Positions 55,308 to 63,115 of a stretch of DNA of 64,000 nt are shown here, piece after piece. The notes below the pieces were generated by a model that saw nothing but the letters and a program-made list of their open reading frames with translations, did not search any database and had not been told where the DNA came from. This stretch comes from JAFEDN01 sp963712715 (GTDB lineage Bacteria; Pseudomonadota; Gammaproteobacteria; Coxiellales; Coxiellaceae). The stretch is taken from contig CAVQJI010000008.1 in assembly GCA_963712715.1 (NCBI GenBank), positions 62,001 to 126,000 on the forward strand, in the 5' to 3' direction. The stretch's first letter is position 1. The number at the start of each line of letters is the position of its first letter. A program made the translations under genes and the position numbers.

Positions 55308-56112
55308 GTCAGAAATTCTATTTCTTAATTTGTGATAAAAATTAATGGATGATTTTTAACAGATCATAATATCTGCATCGCGTCACTGTATGAAAACCCC
55401 GTTTTCTACAGTGACGCGAACTCCTCAATAAAATAACCGGTTAATTTATAATAAAAATTTCAGCAATACGTCACTTTTTCCAGATGACGGTCATCAAAAA
55501 CGGGGTTTTGGCTGCAAAAAATCGCGGTCGTAAAGCAATTTCCTGAGCAATAGTTTTTCTGAGAATATTGTCATTTATGAATTTAAAAAATATTTTAAAA
55601 TAACTATTGAATTTTATATTCAATATAAACTATGCTTCCTTTTATGGGTCGGTTCTGCACGACTGAAATCCGCAGAATGGATAGATATTCGGTAGTCATA
55701 CTGATTATTCTATAGTGTTTTCACTTTTCGTCAGGATTCTCCTGAAGAAAAGTAGTGTCATCAAGGTCGTTTTGTCTTTAATCAAACGAACTTAATTTTT
55801 CGTTTAGATCAATTCTTTGAATTTTTCTGAAAATTTCGGGTCTTTATACAATTCATTCGTTAAATCCGCACGGATTTAATTTCTTTGGGATGTTCTTTTC
55901 AAATTTTTGAACAGAGTCATCCAGTCTAAATGATTTCACTTTCTCTTAAAACGCTTTGTTTGACTGTTTCTCGCCCCTGGCTTCATCGCTGTCGGCTTTG
56001 TATAGCGACAGCCGTCGTATACCGAACGGTGTAACGATTGGAGGCTTAACACTGAGCATTAATGCCGTTTCTGAGAACAGTCCGGTTATATCAAAACAGG
56101 ATTATTTTTTCC
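55308..56112. other. About 800 bp intergenic region with a third hairpin repeat
   Basis: The 34-base hairpin at 55382-55415 has outer arms GTCACTGTA and TACAGTGAC like those at 44131 and 51223, but different inner arms (GAAAAC and GTTTTC). A second inverted repeat, GCTGTCG...CGACAGC, lies near 55990-56012. No gene is supported; an open frame from 56062 is only an upstream extension of the integrase. Confidence 0.6.
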
Positions 56113-56979
56113 ATGAATGTCAAAAAACAATTGGCACGCTCTTTTTACATGGCGTTGAGTTGCGATAATTTCGGCGCTTACGCGACGCGCGCTGACCGGC
56201 GGCAAATTCTCATGAGCGCAGCCAAAGAATTAGTCGAATTGGGTTATAAAATTCCCTCTGTTCAACAATTAAAGCGCAAGCATGTCGTGGCGTTAACAGA
56301 GAACTGGCAGAAGAAGAATTTAGGTAACGGCACGATTAAAAATCGGATAGCGGCTCTCCGGCATTTAGCAGTGCTTATCAATAAACCGGAAATTATTCCT
56401 TCGAATGCAGACCTTAAAATTGGTAGGCGGCAGAGTATTGCCGTCAAAAATCGCGCCATTTTTAATCCTGATCTGACTGGAATCACCGATAAAAGCGTGC
56501 GCATTTCTTTGGAATTGCAACGCTGTTTTGGATTAAGGCGCGAAGAATCTCTGAAAATAAAGCCCATTGCGGCTGATCAGGGTGGAAAATTAGTACTGCT
56601 GGGTTCCTGGTGTAAAGGCAATCGGCCCCGTGAAATACCGGTTCGTACTCAGGAACAACGATACTGGCTGAATGAAGCTAAACAATTCGTCAAACGGGCT
56701 GATCAATCCTTAATTCCCGCGGGTAAATCGTATATCCGGCATCGTTATTTCTATGACAAACAATTACAGAAAATAGGTATTCGTTCTCATAGCCTTCGTC
56801 ATGGTTACGCCCAGCAACGTTACAGGGAACTCACTGGTTGGGATGCGCCGATTGCGGGTGGCCCCAAAAAAAATGAACTGGATAATGCGCAGCGTCATCA
56901 GGATACTCTGGCGCGCATGACTTTAACTGAAGAACTCGGCCATAGCCGAATAGCCATAACCCGAAATTATTGTGGATAG
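56113..56979 (+). CDS. Tyrosine integrase, C-terminus rewritten by an inserted RIT-like element
   Basis: The ATG at 56113 (MNVKKQLARSFYMALS) is preferred to one at 56062 because CAGGATT lies before it and the extra residues are not protein-like. The product is 288 residues: a helical core-binding part, then catalytic motifs LRREES (Arg), HSLRHGYA (His, Arg), ELGHSRIAITRNY (His, Tyr). It looks like the Integrase_1 type found on integrative elements. The last codons, Tyr-Cys-Gly-stop, come from the RIT-like element end. The lost original end (Tyr-Leu-Ala-stop) is at 62047-62058. The active-site tyrosine is preserved. Confidence 0.8.
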   Translation: MNVKKQLARSFYMALSCDNFGAYATRADRRQILMSAAKELVELGYKIPSVQQLKRKHVVALTENWQKKNLGNGTIKNRIAALRHLAVLINKPEIIPSNADLKIGRRQSIAVKNRAIFNPDLTGITDKSVRISLELQRCFGLRREESLKIKPIAADQGGKLVLLGSWCKGNRPREIPVRTQEQRYWLNEAKQFVKRADQSLIPAGKSYIRHRYFYDKQLQKIGIRSHSLRHGYAQQRYRELTGWDAPIAGGPKKNELDNAQRHQDTLARMTLTEELGHSRIAITRNYCG

Positions 56980-57112
56980 CAGATGATTATGTAAAGTAAG
57001 AAAAATAAGATATTTAATTTTAAGTAATTATATACAAAACGCTTTACATAATATCTCCCATAATTATATTAGGTGGCCATAGTGGCAGCCGGTAATTAAT
57101 GGAGGATTATAT

Positions 57113-58372
57113 ATGACTTCTAAAAAATCTATGTCAAAAAAACTGTCATTAGACGAGTTAGTATTTGGTGCTTTAAGTCAATTACAGATGCTGCACTATA
57201 ACGGACGTTCAATTCGCCGTTATCAGTCTACTTGGAAAAAATTAATAAAGTTTGCTAAAAAACAAGGATTCAAAAATAAGCTTTCTGAAAAACTTATCTT
57301 GGAATTCTTAGCCTATCATAATATTAAATCCGAATCGCCAACTTGTATATATAACGATTGGCGACGACATGCAGAATTTAGTTTGAAGATATTATGGAAT
57401 TATGCGCGCTTTGGTTATTTCGAGCGTTTCAGGACTATACTAAACAAACTTAATATACCCCCAAAAATGTTAAGGACTTTATATGAATATGAAAAATATT
57501 GTGAAGATAAACGCCACCTTAGTGCATCCACAGTGCATGAATGCATTCGACAAGTTGCCTTATTCCTCGACTTTATAGGGAAACGTAATATTACAACCTT
57601 TGATAAAATCCAAGCCGCAGATTTATCCGATTTTATATGTTCATTATCACGTTTTAGCCAAAAAACTGTTTCAAGTATAGTTTCCTGGATACGTTTATTT
57701 ATAAAATTTCTTATTTTCCGCGGTAAATTAAAGACCGATTTAAGCCAAGGATTGCCTAGTATTCGTGTTTCCCATCATAGCGAAATTCCATCTGTATGGG
57801 ATCAAAAGCTTATCACGCAATTACTGAATACAGTGGATAGAAGCTCACCGAGAGGAAAACGAGATTATGCGATTTTATTATTAGCTTGCCGATTAGGGCT
57901 GAGAATGAGTGATATTCTTTCTCTCACATTGGATCATATTAATTGGGAAACAGAAACCATATCAATCACCCAAGTTAAAACAAAAAATCCACTCTGCTTG
58001 CCTCTCACCAACGAAGTTGGTAATGCACTCATTGACTATATAAAATTCGGACGTCCAGAAACAAATTATCGCGAGGTATTTTTAAGATTAACGTCCCCTT
58101 TTACTCCATTTAGCGATCATTCCTTGTACGCTATTGTGACTTATTGGCGGGAGATAGCAGGCATTAAATTTAGAAGAAAACAGCATCAAGGTCTACAGTC
58201 ACTACGGCATAGTTTAGCGACTTATTTGCTAGAAAATAATACACCGTTTCCAGTTATCGCTGATATCTTGGGTCATGCTTCTATTAATACTACGATGATA
58301 TATGCCAAAGCCAGCGTTGAGTCCTTGCGGGAAGTGGCGTTATCAATCAAGGAGGCGTGTGATGTCAAATAA
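57113..58372 (+). CDS. RIT tyrosine recombinase, first gene (RitA-like)
   Basis: A product of 419 residues with GGAGGATTATAT before the ATG. It has an N-terminal core-binding domain of SAM-like helices, then the catalytic domain: Arg in LACRLGLRMSDIL, Lys in TQVKTKNPLCLPL, Arg-His in LQSLRHSLATYL, GHASINTTMIY with the nucleophile Tyr. Where most relatives have His-x-Leu-Arg, this reads Gln-Ser-Leu-Arg, so one catalytic His seems replaced by Gln. The end overlaps the start of the second gene by 11 bases. Confidence 0.82.
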   Translation: MTSKKSMSKKLSLDELVFGALSQLQMLHYNGRSIRRYQSTWKKLIKFAKKQGFKNKLSEKLILEFLAYHNIKSESPTCIYNDWRRHAEFSLKILWNYARFGYFERFRTILNKLNIPPKMLRTLYEYEKYCEDKRHLSASTVHECIRQVALFLDFIGKRNITTFDKIQAADLSDFICSLSRFSQKTVSSIVSWIRLFIKFLIFRGKLKTDLSQGLPSIRVSHHSEIPSVWDQKLITQLLNTVDRSSPRGKRDYAILLLACRLGLRMSDILSLTLDHINWETETISITQVKTKNPLCLPLTNEVGNALIDYIKFGRPETNYREVFLRLTSPFTPFSDHSLYAIVTYWREIAGIKFRRKQHQGLQSLRHSLATYLLENNTPFPVIADILGHASINTTMIYAKASVESLREVALSIKEACDVK

Positions 58373-59392
58373 ACATAAAAAAATTCAATTTAATAGCGCA
58401 TTAGCGCCGATGATAAATCAACTGATTCGGAGAAGCGAGCTTGTGGTTATAAATATGAAACACAGGCTCGTATTTTTAAATGGTTTGATCGATTTCTCTG
58501 TAATAAAACAGTGAAGCAAAATGAATTGCCTAAAGAGATTGTGTTGCAATGGCTAGAGAAAAAGCCCAATGAGCAAGCCTCAACACATAATACCAGGATT
58601 TCCTGCATTCGACATCTTGCGCAATTGATGGTGAGATTAGGCTATTCTGCCTATATTCCGCCAGATCATTTTGGCGAAAAAAGGACATGGATTTTTTCTC
58701 CACATATTTTGACACACCAGGAAATTAGAAAAATTCTGCAGGCCATAGATAATATAAAAATGACCCCTTATTTTCCCCTGCGACATATTATTATGCCAGA
58801 AATTTTTCGGTTACTATACGGATGCGGATTTCGCTTGGGTGAATTGCTTAATTTGCGTGTTCGTGATGTCGATTTAAAACAAGGTGTTATCACAGTTCGA
58901 GGTGGCAAATTTTGTAAAGACAGATTGGTGCCACCTTCTATAGATTTAGTGGAGCGCTTACGAATTTACAATGAAAAAATTGAGAAAAATACGTTTGAAA
59001 AAAGAACCGATGAATCCTTCTTCTTTCCATCCCGAAAGGAAAAAACAGGATTAAATAATAGTACAGTATATTCTTTTTTTAGAAAAATTTTACATCAATG
59101 TGGCATTCCTCATGGTGGTAAAGGAAAAGGACCCAGGGTTCACGATCTTCGCAGTACCTTCGCGGTACATCGATTGATTCAATGGTATGAAGAAGGATGC
59201 GATCTTAACGCAAAGTTGCCGTTACTGGTTGCTTATCTTGGTCATCAAGATTTTACAGGAACGCAGAAATATCTTCATTTGACTTCAGAGTTATTTCCTA
59301 ATCTTGCTTTACGCATGAATAAAAATTTTGGTGACGTCATACCGAGGAGTATGGTGGACCCCATTGGCTGGACAAAAAACCGGTGGGTTTAA
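58362..59392 (+). pseudogene. RIT tyrosine recombinase, second gene (RitB-like), frameshifted and end altered
   Basis: It starts ATGTCAAATAAACAT at 58362 inside the end of the first gene. After MINQLI the frame breaks at about 58425-58431. The adjacent frame continues EKRACGYKYETQARIFKWF and runs through the catalytic motifs GFRLGELLNL, VHDLRSTFAVHRL and LGHQDFTGTQKYLHL. A GTG at 58511 could restart translation but would lose most of the core-binding domain. The last 13 codons after PRSM come from the IS3-like element end. One deleted base in the genome or in the read would explain the break. Confidence 0.75.
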
Positions 59393-59611
59393 GATATAAT
59401 CTGGTTAGTTAAGTTAGCCACCCTGGCGGATGGTATCCCACCAATACAAGCGCCATTGTATGAACTTCTCCCCGATGAAGTCAACTTAAATTTTATCCAT
59501 ACCAAAGCACCCGGAGCTGGAGAAAAGTCAAGGCCGCGCGCAGCGCGCCTGGAGGGTTTAGCCTTTACTTTTCGTAGGCGACATACCCTCTACAGCAGTG
59601 GGCAGCCAGGC

Positions 59612-59665
59612 TGCCCACCTGCCTCCCGACGAGGGCGGGGTTTAAGGGGTGGAACCCCTTTTTTA
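59612..59665 (+). terminator. Hairpin and rho-independent-like terminator inside the IS3-like element
   Basis: AAGGGG-TGGAA-CCCCTT followed by TTTT at 59644-59665 is a good plus-strand terminator. It would block read-through from the recombinase genes to the third one. A perfect hairpin GTGGGCAGC-CAG-GCTGCCCAC lies upstream near 59600-59621. Confidence 0.55.
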
Positions 59666-59689
59666 AATATCATTTTCGTAAAAAAATTT

Positions 59690-60526
59690 TCACGGAAAAT
59701 AAATTTCTGCCGGCGTTTTATAATCCAAACTTTGGTGTGGGCGACGATGATTGTAGTAATCAAAATAATTCACCAATGCTCGCGTGACATCTTTGACCGC
59801 ATAAAAATCTTGTAGATAAATACATTCGTATTTAACGCTTCGCCATAGCCGCTCTACAAAAATATTATCCAAAGCCCTGCCGCGTCCGTCCATGCTGATT
59901 TTTATTTCATGAGACAACAGGCAACGTGTAAAATCAGTGGATGTAAATTGAGATCCTTGATCACTGTTAAAAATTTCACAACTATTTTTCATGAGTGTTC
60001 TTTTTAATGTTTCAATGCAAAAATCAGCTTCTAAACTGGTACTCAACTGCCAATCTAAAACATAGCGGCTAAACCAATCTATAATCGCAACCAAATATAA
60101 ATAGCCTGTTTTTAAGCGAATATACGTGATATCAGTACTCCAGACCTGGTTGTTGTGCGTAATGCCTACGTTACGCAGTAAGTAGGGGTAAACACGATTT
60201 TCCGGTGAAGGTTGGCTCGTTTTTGGTTTTGGGTAGACTGCTTCTATCCCGGCTATTTGATATAATCGTTGCATTCGCTTTCGGTTCACCGCATACCCTA
60301 AACGGTTCAGGTAATTCGTCATACGGCGCGTGCCGAGAAAGGGGTGTTGCGTATATTCCTCATCAATCAATCTCAGTAATTGCAAGGTGAGTGCATCGAC
60401 TGGGAGAGGTAAATAATAATAACTTGATCGAGATAAATTGAGGAGATCACATTGGAGGTCAATACTGAAAAAAGGGTGCGCGGGTTCGATTAACCCGCGC
60501 CTGGTTTCAGTTGAATAATTCAGATT
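59690..60526 (-). CDS. IS3-family transposase OrfB (DDE)
   Basis: The open frame continues upstream of a possible TTG start at 60385 through residues typical of IS3 OrfB (STETRRGLIEPAHP, LLNLSRSSYYYLPLP), up to a run of nine A at the end of orfA. This suggests it is made as an OrfAB fusion by slippage at that run. The catalytic core has Asp in WSTDITYIRLK, Asp in FNSDQGSQFTS and Glu in NIFVERLWRSVKYE. The C-terminal HRRPHQSLDYKTPAEIYF is typical of the family. Confidence 0.9.
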   Translation of the reverse strand, partial: NLNYSTETRRGLIEPAHPFFSIDLQCDLLNLSRSSYYYLPLPVDALTLQLLRLIDEEYTQHPFLGTRRMTNYLNRLGYAVNRKRMQRLYQIAGIEAVYPKPKTSQPSPENRVYPYLLRNVGITHNNQVWSTDITYIRLKTGYLYLVAIIDWFSRYVLDWQLSTSLEADFCIETLKRTLMKNSCEIFNSDQGSQFTSTDFTRCLLSHEIKISMDGRGRALDNIFVERLWRSVKYECIYLQDFYAVKDVTRALVNYFDYYNHRRPHQSLDYKTPAEIYFP

Positions 60527-60803
60527 TTTTTTTCAGCCAGTCTATTTCCAGCTGGAGTTGTCCCACTTTCTTATACAGCTCTTCAATGAGCGTTTCTTTG
60601 CTGTAATCCTCCTTGCTTCGCTGGTCTTTGAATATCTCCGCCACATGCTCTTTTAAACGCTTCTTCCAGGCGTTTATTTGGGTGCTGTGGACTTGATATT
60701 TCGCCGTCAACTGATTCAGTGTGACATCCCCTTTCAACGCTTCCAGGGCTATTTTAGCCTTATCGCTCGCGCTGTATGTTTTACGCATTGTACTCATTTT
60801 CAT
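60507..60803 (-). CDS. IS3-family OrfA (helix-turn-helix)
   Basis: A product of 98 residues: helix-turn-helix (KIALEALKGDVTLNQLTAKY, VHSTQINAWKKRL) followed by a leucine-zipper-like end (LYKKVGQLQLEIDWLKKK). It binds the element ends and regulates or forms part of the OrfAB transposase. The nine-A run encoding KKK overlaps the point where the OrfB frame opens, one base downstream in register. Confidence 0.9.
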   Translation of the reverse strand: MKMSTMRKTYSASDKAKIALEALKGDVTLNQLTAKYQVHSTQINAWKKRLKEHVAEIFKDQRSKEDYSKETLIEELYKKVGQLQLEIDWLKKKSELFN

Positions 60804-60875
60804 CTCCCATTACTTCAGGGGATTATATCTTATTCACCTGTCCAGTTTTTGGGGTCCACTATAGAGGATATAATT

Positions 60876-61883
60876 ATGAAACCAACAGATTTTGCTATCC
60901 ACTTAAGTAATTTTTTGAGCCACTATCTAGCGGGTCAACGAAATTTAAGCTCAAACACCATCAGAGCATATCGAGATGTTTTTATGCTATTGCTGAGATT
61001 TTGTCGTGATATAAAAGGTATTTCTGTTGAAAAATTACAGCTTAAACAAATTAATGCTGATTTAGTCGAATCATTTTTAAAATATATTGAAAAAGAACGA
61101 CATTGTACGGCGCGTACTTTGAATCATCGTCTAACGGCACTTCATGCTTTCTTTCGATATGTACAAGTAGAAGAACCAGCACATTTACTGCAATGCCAAC
61201 GGATATTGGCCATTCCTTTGCAACGATTTTTACGCAAAAATGTTGAGTATCTTTCTAAAGAACATCTTGCCGCCTTGTTGTCTCAGCCTGATTTAAGTAC
61301 ACCAGAAGGTCGGCGTGATGCTGTGCTGTTAAGTGTTCTCTATGATACCGGTGCACGAGTGCAAGAGTTAATTGATCTATCGGTAGGAGATGTACGATTA
61401 GATACACCTCCTCAAATCCGTATCTTAGGTAAGGGAAGAAAAATTCGTATAGTACCTCTCATGGACAACACTACACAGATTTTGCGAAATTATTTACAAG
61501 AAAACAATTTAGAACACCCCGAAAAATTTGACTGTCCATTATTTAGAAATAAACAAGAAAAAAAATTAACGCGAGCGGGAGTAAATTATATTTTGCAAAA
61601 ATATGCACATGAAGTACAGAAAATACACCCTTACTTTAAAGAAAAAATAAGTCCACATACACTTCGTCATACAAAAGGGATGCATTTATTACAGGGCGGT
61701 GTTTCTTTGGATGTTATTCGTGACTTTTTAGGTCATGTCGATATTAAAACAACAGAGATTTATGCCAGGGCGAATCTCGAAATGAGACGAGCAGCAATTG
61801 AGAAAGTGAGTCCAGCGCCCATACCAAAAATTCCTTCATGGAAAGAAAATAAATCTTTATTGAAGTGGCTGCAATCATTATAG
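60876..61883 (+). CDS. RIT tyrosine recombinase, third gene (RitC-like)
   Basis: The ATG at 60876 has AGAGGATATAATT before it. An open frame further upstream runs into the IS3-like element and is not coding. The product is 335 residues: a core-binding domain (NLSSNTIRAYRDVFMLLLRF) and catalytic motifs YDTGARVQELIDL, GKGRKIRIVPL, HTLRHTKGMHLL and LGHVDIKTTEIYAR. It appears intact but is cut off from the upstream genes by the IS3-like element. Confidence 0.88.
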   Translation: MKPTDFAIHLSNFLSHYLAGQRNLSSNTIRAYRDVFMLLLRFCRDIKGISVEKLQLKQINADLVESFLKYIEKERHCTARTLNHRLTALHAFFRYVQVEEPAHLLQCQRILAIPLQRFLRKNVEYLSKEHLAALLSQPDLSTPEGRRDAVLLSVLYDTGARVQELIDLSVGDVRLDTPPQIRILGKGRKIRIVPLMDNTTQILRNYLQENNLEHPEKFDCPLFRNKQEKKLTRAGVNYILQKYAHEVQKIHPYFKEKISPHTLRHTKGMHLLQGGVSLDVIRDFLGHVDIKTTEIYARANLEMRRAAIEKVSPAPIPKIPSWKENKSLLKWLQSL

Positions 61884-62173
61884 AGGACATACTATGGAAC
61901 TTTAATTGAAGACCTTCTTAAAAATTAATGGATATTATGTAAAGAAATTAGCTAGAAATGTCTTGATAACAAAGATGTTTTTTCTCTAACTTTACATAAC
62001 AACTTGCTATCCACAATAATTTTAATGTAAAGCTTTACATTAAAATTATTTGGCCTAAAAAAATAGGGATATTTTTCTAAAAAAGAATTTATCGACAGCG
62101 TCGATAGGTAAAACGCACAGGAAATCTTTATGAAAAATTCCTGTGTCCATCCACAAAAAAAGGAGATTTATAT
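61884..62173. other. Right end of the RIT-like element and intergenic region
   Basis: Contains the right imperfect palindrome (61932-61999), the terminal inverted repeat (62005-62022), the original integrase end at 62044-62058, and AAAAGGAGATTTATAT, the ribosome site of the next gene. Confidence 0.6.
62015..62050. repeat. 36-bp perfect palindrome at the element-chromosome junction
   Basis: AATAATTTTAATGTAAAG is followed directly by its exact reverse complement. It contains AAATTATT in both orientations and the ATGTAAAG motif of the element ends. It probably reflects the recombination site, with the rightmost AAATTATT being the interrupted integrase gene. Confidence 0.9.
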
Positions 62174-63055
62174 ATGTCTAAACTCATTCAATCATTGCCT
62201 GGTCTGGAACATCCGCAACGGTTTTCGCCATTTATCCAGAATTCCGCACTGGATCAGGAAATCCATCGAATTTATCAGGGAGCCGCCGAAGAAATGCGGC
62301 AGAATCGTCAGGGATTTACTCAGGAATTTCGCGTCACCGAAGATAAAATTATCACCGGTATTCATATTCGCGTGACTGCGGAACTGGACGCAGTGAATCT
62401 GCATAGCCTGGCAGATTACAAAAAAATTCATGAAACTGTTCTCAACTGGAATCCTGATCAATCAGGAAAAAATTTCAGGGAATGTGTAGCTGTTAAAAAA
62501 GCCCTCATGACCTGTTTAGCGGATGCACGAAAAAAACAAAGTCTACAGCGGATTTGTTGCGAATATAAAGCACATTTAGCGGCCGACATTCGTGCGCAAC
62601 TGAACAGTGATTTTCCCAATGTTTCCCGACAATATGGACTCAATTTACCGGAGCCGAGGCTTTCATTTAAAAAACCTTTAAGACCCGCGCAGCAACCTTC
62701 TACTTTAGATCATTTCCTGACGGGCGAAGTAAAATCTCTGTCTATTGCTCCAGACAGTAGCCTGCACAAAGCAATCAGAAAATATGAAGCCGTCACTACT
62801 TTGCAATACACGCTTCTCACGCATAAACCTGCTCCGATACAGGTGCAGGAATTTAGTCAAACCCTGAATCAGTTAAAACCAGTCCTTGAAGCGCACCGGG
62901 ACAGCAATACCGTCCGTTTTTTGAAAAAAATATCCGCCGCAGTGACTTTTGGTATCACGGCGGCGTTGGGTATTTTTGGCGTGAAAGGTAAGCAGATGGC
63001 CAGTGATTTAACTCAGGTGCTGGCTTCGCCTCCGCCGGTTCGTGGTTTCGTCTGA
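62174..63055 (+). CDS. Hypothetical protein with C-terminal membrane segment, paralogue 1
   Basis: A product of 293 residues with AAAGGAGATTTATAT before the ATG. It is mainly helical and soluble, with motifs CCEYKAHLAADIRAQL and LHKAIRKYEAVTTLQYTLL. A C-terminal hydrophobic segment follows (about 262-278, ISAAVTFGITAALGIFGVKG). The next gene is a clear paralogue. No family recognised. The C-terminal FLKK...LGIFGVKGK pattern reminds me of Legionella orphan proteins, which is only an impression. Confidence 0.65.
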   Translation: MSKLIQSLPGLEHPQRFSPFIQNSALDQEIHRIYQGAAEEMRQNRQGFTQEFRVTEDKIITGIHIRVTAELDAVNLHSLADYKKIHETVLNWNPDQSGKNFRECVAVKKALMTCLADARKKQSLQRICCEYKAHLAADIRAQLNSDFPNVSRQYGLNLPEPRLSFKKPLRPAQQPSTLDHFLTGEVKSLSIAPDSSLHKAIRKYEAVTTLQYTLLTHKPAPIQVQEFSQTLNQLKPVLEAHRDSNTVRFLKKISAAVTFGITAALGIFGVKGKQMASDLTQVLASPPPVRGFV

Positions 63056-63115
63056 CGTTAATCAAACCCTCCATCACCTCTATTTAATCAAACCATCATT
63101 TTAAGGAGAATTTTT

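Larger units (their letters stand above)
59354..60859 (-). mobile_element. IS3-family element inserted between the second and third RIT genes
   Basis: The ends are GTGGACCCCATTGGCTGGAC (59354) and, as reverse complement, GTGGACCCCAAAAACTGGAC (60859). orfA and orfB lie on the minus strand. A candidate 3-bp duplication TAT (59350-59352, 60860-60862) works only if the left end is one base longer, so the boundary is uncertain by a base. The ~300 bases between orfB and the left end are non-coding and hold several hairpins. Confidence 0.85.
56964..62022 (+). mobile_element. RIT-like element (three tandem tyrosine recombinases), interrupted by IS3
   Basis: Terminal inverted repeats AAATTATTGTGGATAGCA lie at 56964-56981 and 62005-62022. 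Just inside each end is an imperfect palindrome with arms TTATGTAAAG and CTTTACATAA (56987-57054 and 61932-61999). Three tyrosine recombinase genes run in tandem between them, the first two overlapping, as in published recombinase-in-trio elements. Without the IS3-like element it is about 3.5 kb. Exact ends depend on how the core AAATTATT is assigned. Confidence 0.8.

Noticed and set aside
59456..59815. 119-aa plus-strand frame inside the IS3-like element
   Set aside because: It runs through GC hairpins and antisense to orfB, with low-complexity Arg/Gly-rich composition.
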